From positions 1-64,000 of the forward strand of contig NZ_JAPDDS010000004.1 in assembly GCF_025950085.1 (NCBI RefSeq): a stretch of 64,000 nt of DNA, given 5' to 3'. The position numbers and the translations under genes were made by a program. This document shows positions 1-7,412 of this stretch, in pieces. Numbering within the stretch: the stretch's first letter is position 1; each line of letters starts with the position of its first letter. The notes under the pieces are model-generated. The model had not been told where the DNA came from and ran no database searches. It was given only the letters and a program-made list of their open reading frames with translations. Source of the stretch: Luteolibacter flavescens. GTDB taxonomy: Bacteria > Verrucomicrobiota > Verrucomicrobiia > Verrucomicrobiales > Akkermansiaceae.

Positions 1-174
1 GAGGCGTTCAAAGGCCAGGAGGTAGCATTGCGCCGGACAGGAGAGGACCGCTACGAGGTGTATTACTGTTGGAAGCGTATCGGGGTGGTGGATGTGGGAC
101 GACACCGGGCATGCGGGGAGACGGGTTACGCGCCGTTGGAAGACCGGCGGATAGGTCGAAAGCAGCGGTCGTGA
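1..174 (+). CDS. Partial IS481-family transposase (C-terminal end)
   Basis: Only the last 57 residues are present, in frame 1, ending at TGA 172-174. The text matches the C-terminal tail of DDE integrase-core transposases of the IS481 group: a beta-rich stretch beginning FKGQEVALRRT, then YEVYYCWKRIGVVDV, then a basic end (RRIGRKQRS). The catalytic DDE residues lie upstream, outside the window. The terminal-repeat-like sequences just downstream support the call. Whether the element is intact is unknown. Family assignment is by recalled similarity only. Confidence 0.6.
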   Translation, partial: EAFKGQEVALRRTGEDRYEVYYCWKRIGVVDVGRHRACGETGYAPLEDRRIGRKQRS

Positions 175-202
175 TCCGCCCTCGGGCGGATCACGACCGC
201 TG
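163..202 (+). other. Perfect 19-bp hairpin over the transposase stop codon
   Basis: Bases 163-181 and 184-202 are perfect inverted complements separated by two bases (TC). The left arm contains the transposase stop codon (172-174). No T-run follows, so it is not a classical intrinsic terminator. It could block read-through transcription or translation at the end of the element. Confidence 0.6.
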
Positions 203-261
203 GCAGCTGAAGTGCCCAAAAGTGTAACCCATGTCCCCGAACAAGTGTAACCCATGTCTCC

Positions 262-416
262 GGCCTTTACAGGCCGCGCGCTCCCAGGGGGGCGCTGAGG
301 TGGGATGGGGCTTTTGTAGGTGGTTCGCTTGACCGTCTAAGCCGGCTGAAGCCAGCGCTCCCGGCTGCGCCGAGCTGGGAGCCCGCTGGGAGCGCCGGTC
401 AATAGACCGGCCCGAA
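262..416. repeat. Family A and B palindromic repeats (three pieces)
   Basis: Three pieces lie in this gene-free stretch. At 262-288 a palindrome GGCCT-TTAC-AGGCC is followed by a GC-rich spacer and GCTCCCAGG (family A). At 341-360 there is a family B piece, GCCGGCTGAAGCCAGCGCTC. At 386-416 an inverted family A copy has core GCCGGTC-AATA-GACCGGC (394-411). No coding potential stands out between 175 and 484. Confidence 0.65.
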
Positions 417-484
417 GCAGCCATTCGCGTGCGCACTTCCTCCTTCACATGTAATCCGCGAGGCCGCATGAAAACGATCCATAG

Positions 485-940
485 ATGACCCGTGAAAGGA
501 TGATGAATTTCAGTGCCGTGCTGCTGTTCGTGGCGGCGCTGGCATCGTTCGCGGTGTTCCACTTCTTCCCCGGTTTCACGGAGACGGCGGGGTGGAAGGT
601 GTGGCTGGAGGTGTGGGACATGATCCAGGGCCTCGACTTCCTCGATGATCCGGGTGAATTCGCCATCCTCGCGTCCTTCCTGATGATCACGGTGCTGATC
701 GTGGTCTCTCCGTTTCTCACGGCGGTCTTCCGCAAGTCGCGGCTCTGTTGGTGGATGGCCACGGTGATGTCGGGGGTGGCTTCCATCGCCTTCCTCGTGC
801 TGGTGCTGGACATCAATGAGACGAAGAGTCTGGGGAAGGGAGGCTGGTGCCTGCTCGCGGCGCCGGTGCTGAATCTGGGCGGCTTCCTGATGATCCGCGG
901 GGCATCGGAGAAAGGGGATGGCTCTCCTTTCGGGGCATGA
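485..940 (+). CDS. Small four-helix membrane protein (paralogue 1)
   Basis: A 151-residue hydrophobic protein I do not recognise. Four membrane segments are visible, at about residues 9-28, 59-81, 88-110 and 120-138. After the first helix comes HFFPGFTETAGWKVWLE, which resembles HFLPAFLSPRGWEIW at the same place in the next gene, so the two are paralogues. The stop overlaps the next start in ATGA (937-940), suggesting translational coupling. ATG 485, 500 or 503 could be the start; 503 has GAAAGG a few bases upstream. Function unknown; location inferred as inner membrane. Confidence 0.65.
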   Translation: MTRERMMNFSAVLLFVAALASFAVFHFFPGFTETAGWKVWLEVWDMIQGLDFLDDPGEFAILASFLMITVLIVVSPFLTAVFRKSRLCWWMATVMSGVASIAFLVLVLDINETKSLGKGGWCLLAAPVLNLGGFLMIRGASEKGDGSPFGA

Positions 941-1392
941 GCGCGCTCCGTCGATTCTCCGGGCCGGTGCTGCTCGTCGCGGCGGTGGGATGGCTGATCG
1001 CGTTTCATTTCCTCCCGGCCTTCCTCAGTCCGCGCGGGTGGGAGATCTGGATCAGGGCATCTGATGTCCTCGGGATTCCTGGCGGTCGTGGTGATGTGCT
1101 GGTGGGAATGGTTCTCGCGGTTCTTGGCTATTTCGCGGCGGGAGTGATCGCGTCTCCCTTCATGATCCCGGTGATCCGGAGATCGGTGCTCGCCCGGTGC
1201 CTGATCCTGATGCCCGGCGTGTTGGTGATGATCGGGGCGCTCCATGCGATTCCGTCGCTCCGGTTTGGCCGGCTGGGGTCGGAGGGAGTGGTTTGTCTGC
1301 TCGTCGCTGCAGTATGCCATTTCCTCGGAATCCTGCTCATCCCATACGAAGGACGGCACCGGGAGAGGCTGCGGAAAATCTTCGGAAATTGA
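937..1392 (+). CDS. Small four-helix membrane protein (paralogue 2)
   Basis: A 151-residue membrane protein coupled to the preceding gene by a 4-bp start/stop overlap. It has the same plan: a first helix (about residues 7-28), the shared HFLPAFLSPRGWEIWI motif, then three more hydrophobic segments (about 50-72, 81-103, 112-130) and a short basic C-terminus (EGRHRERLRKIFGN). The frame stays open upstream of 937, but that stretch runs inside the neighbouring gene, so I start at ATG 937. Function unknown. The tandem duplication suggests a two-subunit membrane unit, which is inference. Confidence 0.65.
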   Translation: MSALRRFSGPVLLVAAVGWLIAFHFLPAFLSPRGWEIWIRASDVLGIPGGRGDVLVGMVLAVLGYFAAGVIASPFMIPVIRRSVLARCLILMPGVLVMIGALHAIPSLRFGRLGSEGVVCLLVAAVCHFLGILLIPYEGRHRERLRKIFGN

Positions 1393-1440
1393 CCCGGGGC
1401 CGATCTTGCAGAGTGGCATCGGCTCGCTAGCGTCGCCGCC

Positions 1441-2688
1441 GTGTCCGCCACCTCACCACCTCGCACCGCCCTCGCGGTCATCGGAGGATTGTGGACGGTC
1501 TTCTTCTTCCTCGGCATGTCGCCGGGCTACTACACGCCGGCGCTGTCGAATATCCTCGGGACGCGCGGGCTGGGCAGCGATTGGGTGGCGTATGCCTTCC
1601 TCGTGGGGCCGGTGGCGGCGCTGATCTCGCCGCTGATCGTGGGGTCGATCGCGGACAATCGCTTCGCGGCGCAAAAGGTCTTCGCGGTCATTGGCATGGC
1701 CAGCGCGGTGCTGCTGGCGAGTGCTTTCGCGGCGCTGGAGCGCTTCGAGTCGCCGTATGTTTTCCTAGGGCTCTTCGCCGCGGCCTCCGTGGTGGCGGCA
1801 CCGATGTGGAGCATGGTCGCCAGCATCTCGATGGTGCACCTGCGGTCGGGCGAGCGGGAATTCCCCGTGGTGCGGCTCGGCGGCACGCTGGGCTGGATGG
1901 CGGCGGGGGTGCTCACCAGCTTCGTGTTCCTTTTCGAGGGCTCGATCAAGGCGGGCTATGCGGCGGCCATCACCCGCTTCATCGGCGCGGCATTTGCCTT
2001 CCTGCTGCCCAATACGCCGCCGGTGGGAAATTCTAGATCGCTCCGCACGATGCTCGGGCTGGATGCCTTCCGCCTGCTGCGCGAGCGGGATCACCTGGTC
2101 TTCTTCTCCGTGACCGCGCTGCTGAGCATCCCGCTGGCGGTCTTCTTCATGCACACGCCGATGCATCTCACCGCGCTGGGGAATACGGCACCTTCCGCGA
2201 CGATGACCATCGGGCAGATCAGCGAGATCGCGGCGATGCTGCTGATGTCGGTGGTGATGAGCCGCTTCCGGGTGAAGACGGTGCTGATGTTTGCGGTGGC
2301 GCTCTCGGCGCTACGCTACGGCCTCTTTGCCATCAGCGGCAGCACGGGGAATGCGGTGTGGCTGGTCGGCGGCATCGCGCTGCACGGGCTGTGCTACACG
2401 CTGTATTTCATCACCGGTCAGCTCTTCCTGGACCGCCGGGTGGACCCCTCCATGCGGACCCAGGCGCAGGGCCTGCTGACGCTGGTGAACAATGGCATCG
2501 GCTCCGTGGTCGGCACCATCTTCGGCAAATTCCTCTACGACTACGCGGTGCTAAACGGGAATGGCGGCTGGGCGACCTACTGGTGGGTGCAGACCGCGCT
2601 CATCGCGATCTGCCTGCCGGTGCTGTGGTTCTTCTATCACGGCGTGGTGGCCAAGCCCGCGGAGCCGGTGGCGGAACTGGATAAGTGA
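1441..2688 (+). CDS. MFS transporter, nucleoside:H+ symporter-like
   Basis: A 415-residue major facilitator with about 12 membrane segments, starting at GTG 1441. The N-terminal segment FFFLGMSPGYYTPALSNIL, the loop GSIADNRFAAQKVFAV (the A-like loop between helices 2 and 3), and the late GQLFLDRRVDPSMRTQAQGL stretch fit the NupG/XapB-like nucleoside:H+ symporter group, whose members contain a similar D-R-QAQGL segment. The substrate is inferred from that resemblance, not proven. Its 3' end overlaps the convergent gene 2637-3557 by 52 bases. It stands alone, 48 bases after the small membrane-protein pair. Confidence 0.75.
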   Translation: MSATSPPRTALAVIGGLWTVFFFLGMSPGYYTPALSNILGTRGLGSDWVAYAFLVGPVAALISPLIVGSIADNRFAAQKVFAVIGMASAVLLASAFAALERFESPYVFLGLFAAASVVAAPMWSMVASISMVHLRSGEREFPVVRLGGTLGWMAAGVLTSFVFLFEGSIKAGYAAAITRFIGAAFAFLLPNTPPVGNSRSLRTMLGLDAFRLLRERDHLVFFSVTALLSIPLAVFFMHTPMHLTALGNTAPSATMTIGQISEIAAMLLMSVVMSRFRVKTVLMFAVALSALRYGLFAISGSTGNAVWLVGGIALHGLCYTLYFITGQLFLDRRVDPSMRTQAQGLLTLVNNGIGSVVGTIFGKFLYDYAVLNGNGGWATYWWVQTALIAICLPVLWFFYHGVVAKPAEPVAELDK

Positions 2689-3557
2689 GCCGGGCCACGG
2701 TTTGCGGCCCATGAAGCCAGCGCGATGACCGAGGAAGCGATGAGGAAGGCGATGCCGACCTTCCCAAAGGTCTCATCGTAGCCCGTGCACGAATCGAAGA
2801 GGGCGTGCGAGAAGTCGTGGCCCAAGCCGGGAGGCAAACCGATCACCAGCAGTGAGACGGAGGCCAGCAGGCAAAGGCCGGCAAGCAGGCGAGGAACACC
2901 GATCCCCAGTGCCAGGGTCACCCTGACTGCAATGCCGCACATGAGCAAAAAGCCGGACGAGAGGAAATGGTAGGTCATGTCCTTCAGGAGGACACTGGCC
3001 GGAATGCCGTATTGAGGTGCCGCCAACTCATGGACCCCGACGAGATCAAGGGCAGTCAGCCATATTGACAGGAGGATCAGAAGCCAAGCGGCGGGTGCCG
3101 CGAGCGGCACGCACCAAGACCCGAGTTTCCGCATTCCAAGCTTCAAGGTCGTGAGGCTCGCCAGCAGCCGCTGGTAACCGGAGGCTCCCCTGAACTGCGC
3201 GGTGCTATCTTCCGCACCGGGATCATTCGCAAGTGGCCCGGCCAGCCAGTCCGGCAGGGCGATCCATTTCCGCTCGGTCTCGGCGAAGATCACTTGTCCG
3301 CTTTGCCGGCGGACTGGCGAGACCATCCATTGCAGCGGCTTCGCCCCTTCCGGCCTGGCTGTCTGGATGCTCGTGATGTCCTCCCGCTTCAGTCTCGCGA
3401 CAGGCAGGATGAAGAATGTCCGGATGGAGAGCTGACCCTCATGAAACCGATACACATACGAACGCGGGCGGATGATCCACCATGCCAGCAGATATCCAGC
3501 CGCGGCCTTTCCTGCGAACTGCAGTCCTTCGGACAAGTGGAGATCGAAGAAGGGCAT
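2637..3557 (-). CDS. Uncharacterised membrane protein
   Basis: A 306-residue protein of unknown family. An N-terminal hydrophobic segment (about residues 15-28) precedes a soluble part of about 110 residues with alternating hydrophobic and charged residues (YVYRFHEGQLSIRT, WIALPDWLAGPLA), resembling a PH-like fold. The C-terminal half has about four membrane segments (near 140-160, 180-205, 210-235, 260-285). ATG 3557 is chosen; GTG 3563 is an in-frame alternative. The last ~17 codons are antisense to the end of the convergent MFS gene. Function unknown. Confidence 0.65.
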   Translation of the reverse strand: MPFFDLHLSEGLQFAGKAAAGYLLAWWIIRPRSYVYRFHEGQLSIRTFFILPVARLKREDITSIQTARPEGAKPLQWMVSPVRRQSGQVIFAETERKWIALPDWLAGPLANDPGAEDSTAQFRGASGYQRLLASLTTLKLGMRKLGSWCVPLAAPAAWLLILLSIWLTALDLVGVHELAAPQYGIPASVLLKDMTYHFLSSGFLLMCGIAVRVTLALGIGVPRLLAGLCLLASVSLLVIGLPPGLGHDFSHALFDSCTGYDETFGKVGIAFLIASSVIALASWAANRGPAHLSSSATGSAGLATTP

Positions 3558-3603
3558 CTTCACGCACCATGATGCGCGGAAGCCTTCCTTGGGAAGGCCG
3601 GAG

Positions 3604-4344
3604 TCACGGCAGCTTCCACGCCGCCTTCTTCGCCTGATACTCGGCTTCCGGCAGCAGGACGTAGATCGGCTGCTTGTCCGGATTCACCCAGGCGATGAGT
3701 TCGCGGAGCTTCTTTTCCTCCATGGTCGTGCATCCGGCCGTGGGCTTCGAGCCGCCGCCGCGCCAGATGTGGAAGAAGATCGCGCTGCCCTGGCCGGGAG
3801 AGATCTTCGGCGCGGCATTGTGGGCGATGAAGAGCTTCAGCGTGTGCGGGTAGTCGTTCTGCTTCATCTGCTGCTTCTTTTCCCACGCCGTGGACGGTTC
3901 GTGGTCGAGCACCAGGTGCTTGTTGTAGCTGGGCGACTTCGGGTCCTCGACCCACAGGTCGCGGGTGGTCACCTGGCGGTAGTAGAGCTTCGGGTGCTTC
4001 TGGATACTGGGATGCACGCCCCAGGCACCGCCGAGGTGGAAGACACCGGCCGGGGCTCGCATGTCGCCCTCGCTTTTCACCTTCGCGCCCTTTGGCAGGG
4101 GGTGGATGCCGAGTCCCCAGATGAGGCCGTTCTTGCCGAGCCTGCCGGTCCACGGTCCGCTGGCCTTCACCCACTTGCCGCCGCGCTTTTCGTAGGTATT
4201 CAGCGTCACGTTCGAGCTGTTCCAGTCCTTCGCGGTGCCGACGATGCATTGCGTGGACTTCGCCGGCAGCTCGAAGGCGGACAGCGGCAAGGCCAGGGCG
4301 ATGAGGGTGAGGAGAGCGCGGAGCATGCGCGGAAGATGCCGCAT
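3604..4344 (-). CDS. L,D-transpeptidase (YkuD family), secreted
   Basis: A 246-residue protein with a signal peptide (MLRALLTLIALALPLSAF core) and an L,D-transpeptidase/YkuD-type catalytic domain. The conserved H...(S/T)xGC arrangement appears as FFHIWRGGG followed by KPTAGCTTM near residues 190-210, giving the nucleophilic Cys and its His. Such enzymes cross-link peptidoglycan (3-3 bonds) or attach proteins to it in the periplasm. ATG 4344 is used; GTG 4350 and ATG 4326 are alternatives, and 4326 gives the tidiest signal peptide. A 7-bp tandem array begins about 20 bases upstream of the start, in the presumed promoter/leader. Confidence 0.82.
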   Translation of the reverse strand: MRHLPRMLRALLTLIALALPLSAFELPAKSTQCIVGTAKDWNSSNVTLNTYEKRGGKWVKASGPWTGRLGKNGLIWGLGIHPLPKGAKVKSEGDMRAPAGVFHLGGAWGVHPSIQKHPKLYYRQVTTRDLWVEDPKSPSYNKHLVLDHEPSTAWEKKQQMKQNDYPHTLKLFIAHNAAPKISPGQGSAIFFHIWRGGGSKPTAGCTTMEEKKLRELIAWVNPDKQPIYVLLPEAEYQAKKAAWKLP

Positions 4345-4363
4345 TTTCACGCCGGGGCAAGGC

Positions 4364-4496
4364 GGAGATCGGAGGTCGGAGGTCGGAGGTCGGAGGTCGG
4401 AGGTCGGAGGTCGGAGGTCAGAGGTCAGAGGTCAGAGGTCAGAGGTCAGAAGGCGGAAATCGGAAATCGGAAATCGGAAGTCGGAAGTCGGAAGGA
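4364..4496. repeat. 7-bp tandem array upstream of the L,D-transpeptidase gene
   Basis: About 18 tandem 7-mers: one GGAGATC, seven GGAGGTC (4371-4419), four AGAGGTC (4420-4447), one AGAAGGC, three GGAAATC (4455-4475) and two GGAAGTC (4476-4489). The blocks of identical units point to recent slippage. On the minus strand the array sits about 20-150 bases before the start at 4344. Confidence 0.9.
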
Positions 4497-4540
4497 CCGA
4501 GCGGGTGTGGATCTGATGACGGGGCTTGGTGATCGGGTTC

Positions 4541-4630
4541 TTCAGAGCCAACGGCCCGGCCATCCCTCAGCCCGGGCCATCGGCCCGGGTATCCGGCATC
4601 GGATGTTCCGCGGCCTGAAGGGCAGCGATA
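4541..4630 (-). repeat. Family C multi-palindrome element, copy 1
   Basis: An inverted copy of the ~89-bp element also found at 4719-4808, 51853-51941, 52171-52259 and 52369-52456. It contains the nested palindrome CCCGGGCCATCGGCCCGGG and the CGGCCTGAAGGGC motif. It forms an inverted pair with 4719-4808. Confidence 0.8.
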
Positions 4631-4718
4631 GGGGAAACGACCGCCTCCGCCAATGCGCCCCTTACCCGATGATCCACCGACATCATCGGCCTTCTTCACG
4701 GATGAATCTCCCAACTCC

Positions 4719-4808
4719 TATCGCGGCCCTTCAGGCCGCCATTATCTCCGCGTCCATAACCCGGGCCGATGGCCCGGGCTGAGGGATGGCCGGGCCGTTG
4801 GCCCTGAG
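4719..4808 (+). repeat. Family C multi-palindrome element, copy 2
   Basis: The element runs from TATCGCGGCCCTTCAGGCCG, through a CCCGGGCCGATGGCCCGGG palindrome, to GGCCGTTGGCCCTGAG. With the inverted copy at 4541-4630 it could fold a long cruciform with an 88-base spacer. Confidence 0.8.
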
Positions 4809-4820
4809 ATGGCACGGGAC

Positions 4821-4900
4821 CGGATGATCCGTCACGGATGGATGATCTGTCGCGGATGGATGATCTGTCGCGGATGGATGATCTGTCGCGGATGGATGAG
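4821..4900. repeat. 18-bp tandem repeat
   Basis: Three full copies of GGATGGATGATCTGTCGC (4836-4853, 4854-4871, 4872-4889), with a degenerate unit before and a partial unit after. The gene-free stretch 4345-5137 holds only this array, the 7-bp array, the family C pair and the 230-bp element that follows. Confidence 0.85.
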
Positions 4901-4906
4901 GCGGGC

Positions 4907-5136
4907 TGTTAGAGAATTTCACACAAAGTCGTAGCACGCTTGTGCGGGATGGTTGGGGTCGGCTCTCTAAATGGATCGAGGCCTTCAGTTCACCGCGAAA
5001 GGACGCGAAAAAGCGCGAAATCTAAAGGCAGGAAAAAAATCCCGATTCAGAAAATTTCGCGGGATTTCGCGTTTTTCGCGGTTCGATCTTTCTTCGTCCG
5101 ATGCCCGCGTGGTGGCTACAGTTCAAAGTGAAATAC
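4907..5136. repeat. Family D 230-bp element, copy 1
   Basis: About 85% identical by eye, over its full length, to 12816-13045. It begins near CTGTTAGAGAATTTC, shares GTCGTAGCACGCTTGTGCGG, and carries a hairpin: CGCGAAA units (4991-5020) opposite GATTTCGCGTTTTTCGCGG (5065-5083). It ends two bases before the stop codon of the methyltransferase gene on the minus strand (5138). Confidence 0.85.
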
Positions 5137-5137
5137 T

Positions 5138-6118
5138 CTAGGAAATGATGGCGGCCTTTTGGTCGAGGACCATGAAGGCACCCCCGGCTCCGTCGGCTTC
5201 GATGGCGTGGGCGTCGGTGGTTTGGGTGGGGTCGGCGTGGGGGAGGAGGAAATCGCGCTGAGTCTGCAGGGCGGTGGTCTGCGCATGGAGGGTGGACCAG
5301 GTTTGCAGGTCGGTGAAATTCACGTCGGCGGTGAGGTCCTGGCGGCCGGGATTCGTGTAGATGTCGGGGCCTTCCAGTCGCTGCTGCATGAAGTATGCGC
5401 GCACGGTCCCGCGGGGGCGGCGGTGATAGAGCGCACCGACGGGCGCGCCGTAGTCGATGGTGAGCATGCGCCCGGCCTGCCACTGCGGCAGCCATCCGCG
5501 CAGCCACGCGTGGTAGGCCTCCGCGACTTCGACGATCTGCCCCTGCGGGAAATCCTGCGCGAGCGCGGTGGACTCCGGCAGCACTTCACAAGGCAGCCAG
5601 CTTTCCTGCGGCGCGACGTGCAGCTCGCTCCACCCGGCGGCCTCGCGGCGGAAGCGTCGCACGGGGAAGGCATCGGCAAATTCATTCGAGTAGAGGCACG
5701 CCCGTCCCCCGCAGGCATCGAGGGCGGACCCGATGGTATCGTGCCACGTCACGCGCTTGCCGAGGCGCGCGGCTTGCTTCGCGCGCAGCGGCACGGAGCG
5801 CTCCACGAGGTGCAGGCGGGGCTTTGCCCACCAGGGGAAGGCCCGCATGACGGCCTCGGCGAGCACGCCCTCGCCGGGGCCCAGCTCGATGATGTCGCGG
5901 CAGCCGCTTTCCTTCAGGGCCGCCCGTGCCCATGCGGCGACGGCCTTCCCCAGCGCGGGGGTGAGCATCGGGGTGGTGGTGAAGTCGCCGCCCTTTCCCA
6001 CGCCGCGGATACGACGCGCATAGTAGCCGCGCTCGGGATCGTGCAGGGCCAGCTCCATGAAGCGGTCGAAGCGCAGCGGTCCCGGCTGCCCGGCCCATGG
6101 CCAATCTCCCGGTTTCAT
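5138..6118 (-). CDS. SAM-dependent methyltransferase, MidA/NDUFAF7-like
   Basis: A 326-residue protein of the DUF185/COG1565 group (bacterial relatives of mitochondrial NDUFAF7, a protein-arginine methyltransferase for complex I assembly). It shows the typical N-terminus FDRFMELALHDPERGYY, the GDFTTTPMLTPALG segment, the SAM-binding IIELGPGEGVLAEAV (about residues 72-86), SNEFADAFPVRRF and the late RGTVRAYF. The frame is open upstream to 6520, but that part is antisense to the lipoprotein gene at 6167, so ATG 6118 is chosen. The bacterial substrate is not settled. The 48-base gap to the divergent lipoprotein gene must hold both promoters. Confidence 0.85.
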   Translation of the reverse strand: MKPGDWPWAGQPGPLRFDRFMELALHDPERGYYARRIRGVGKGGDFTTTPMLTPALGKAVAAWARAALKESGCRDIIELGPGEGVLAEAVMRAFPWWAKPRLHLVERSVPLRAKQAARLGKRVTWHDTIGSALDACGGRACLYSNEFADAFPVRRFRREAAGWSELHVAPQESWLPCEVLPESTALAQDFPQGQIVEVAEAYHAWLRGWLPQWQAGRMLTIDYGAPVGALYHRRPRGTVRAYFMQQRLEGPDIYTNPGRQDLTADVNFTDLQTWSTLHAQTTALQTQRDFLLPHADPTQTTDAHAIEADGAGGAFMVLDQKAAIIS

Positions 6119-6166
6119 CGGCAGACAGCTTGACGGGTTGCAGGCATTGGACCACTTGTCAGGTGC

Positions 6167-6601
6167 ATGAAATTCATCGGACTCGCGGGCATCCTGGCGA
6201 TCTCTTCCCTGGCTTGCCAGCCCAAGGAAGACTACACCTCGCCCTCCGCTTCCCAGACCCCGGAGGAGAGCGCCGAGGCTGCGGCGACCACCGCTCCTGC
6301 GGCCACGGACGGGGAAAAGAAGGATGCCCCGGATAGCGAGCCGACGAAGGCCGAAGAGCGCACGGAGGATCCCGAGAAGAAGATCCCCGTGGCCGAACCC
6401 CTGGCGGATCAGCCGGGCTATGTGAAGAGTCCCTTCAGCGGGCAGATCATTGATGTGCGCGGCATCCCGACAGGCACGCTGGTGGCGGACCCGACCTTCC
6501 CTCTTGCGGAGAAGAAGCACTTCCGCGTCCCGGCGATGCCGGAGCTGAAGGACTCTGTGCTGAAGCTGCCGATCCCGAAGGACCTGCCGGTGGGCGAGTG
6601 A
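6167..6601 (+). CDS. Small lipoprotein with VPxAEP/DVRGIP module
   Basis: A 144-residue lipoprotein: a short signal peptide ends in the lipobox SLAC (Cys about residue 17). It is followed by a low-complexity Ser/Ala/Glu linker (about 18-70) and a folded C-terminal module IPVAEPLADQPGYV...IIDVRGIPTGTLVADP. The next gene carries the same module. I believe this motif is common in verrucomicrobial lipoproteins, but I know no function. It is expected on the periplasmic side of the inner or outer membrane. Divergent from the methyltransferase gene. Confidence 0.75.
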   Translation: MKFIGLAGILAISSLACQPKEDYTSPSASQTPEESAEAAATTAPAATDGEKKDAPDSEPTKAEERTEDPEKKIPVAEPLADQPGYVKSPFSGQIIDVRGIPTGTLVADPTFPLAEKKHFRVPAMPELKDSVLKLPIPKDLPVGE

Positions 6602-6770
6602 GTGAAGCGGGTGTCATCTTTGATGAAATAGAAGCACCCGCATTCGCCAGCCTCACCGTCTTCGCACCGGCGGCATGCGACCGGAGAAAGGGCTAGCACA
6701 CCCTCCAGATGCCTGATGAAGAGGCTCCCTCCGAGCGGGATTGATATCCATTTTGCGGGTACGCTCCGCG

Positions 6771-7397
6771 ATGCGCCTCGACGTGGGGCTGGACATCCTA
6801 TCTGATGAAAGGGTGAAAAGAAGAACTGCCACGGTCTTGCCAGTGCTCCTGCTGGTGCTGGCGCTACTCTTGGTTTTGAATACTCGTCAGGCCGATACGG
6901 ATCAGACCGCGGGGGAGATGGATCATTTGAATGGCACTATCGGTGAGCTGGCCAACTCCAGGCCCGGCAAGCCATCCAAGGGCAGCCGACGGTCTCAATC
7001 CCAGAAGGCAGAGGCGAAAGTCCCGATCGCCGAACCGGTTCAAGGTCAGCCCGGCTTCGTCTATCATCCGGTGAGCGGAAAGATCGTGGATGTGAGAGGG
7101 ATCCCCGCGGGCCTGATGGTGCGGCAAGGAAGGGGCAAGGTGTTCCTGATCCCGAAGATGGGCTACATCATCACCTCCGACGCCTATCGCAAGGCCGTTG
7201 AAAACATCTCGTTCCTAGGTTCATTGGAAATCTCGTCCGGGGAGGGCGAAGAAGCTTTGATGTTGTTGCCGGGGAATGACGAAGGGGTGTCGGTTGTTTC
7301 CTGTCGGCCGGCGCACTGGGAAACACAGTGGGACGACGGCACGCCGCACGTGCCGGCCGGGGACGTGAGAGGGGAGCCGGAAAGCTCTCTGGAATGA
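6771..7397 (+). CDS. Membrane-anchored protein with VPxAEP/DVRGIP module
   Basis: A 208-residue protein from ATG 6771 (TTG 6741 is also in frame). One strongly hydrophobic segment near residues 24-36 (VLPVLLLVLALLLVL) anchors it. A charged linker follows, then VPIAEPVQGQPGFVYHPVSG...IVDVRGIPAGLMV, which parallels the module in the gene upstream. The C-terminal ~80 residues have no match I recognise. The pair probably arose by duplication of the module. Function unknown; periplasmic location inferred. It converges on the rlmI-like gene with a 15-base gap. Confidence 0.65.
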   Translation: MRLDVGLDILSDERVKRRTATVLPVLLLVLALLLVLNTRQADTDQTAGEMDHLNGTIGELANSRPGKPSKGSRRSQSQKAEAKVPIAEPVQGQPGFVYHPVSGKIVDVRGIPAGLMVRQGRGKVFLIPKMGYIITSDAYRKAVENISFLGSLEISSGEGEEALMLLPGNDEGVSVVSCRPAHWETQWDDGTPHVPAGDVRGEPESSLE

Positions 7398-7412
7398 CCG
7401 CCACTACTGGGC

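Larger units (their letters stand above)
1..262 (+). mobile_element. Right end of an IS481-like insertion sequence
   Basis: The window opens inside a transposase gene (stop at 172-174). About 50 bases after the stop come two direct copies of AGTGTAACCCATGT (221-234 and 244-257), each followed by a C/T-rich CG motif. From memory, this GTGTAACCCATGTC-type sequence is typical of the terminal repeats of IS481-group elements. The left end is outside the window, so completeness and target duplication cannot be judged. The outer edge is put at about 262, where a family A palindromic repeat begins. Confidence 0.6.

Noticed and set aside
437-484. A possible rifampicin-resistance change in the RNA polymerase beta subunit (protein residues, not bases)
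   Set aside because: Differences from E. coli in the region (for example R for S beside SQLSQF, T for N, L for I) are natural variants; the main contact residues are unchanged.
4371-4496. The 7-bp array as a CRISPR
   Set aside because: Units are contiguous with no spacers and far shorter than CRISPR repeats; the same holds for the arrays at 51951 and 52467.
4653-4934. Short open frames running through family C and the 18-bp repeat
   Set aside because: They exist only because the repeats lack stops; similar frames arise in each copy, without start signals or conserved length.
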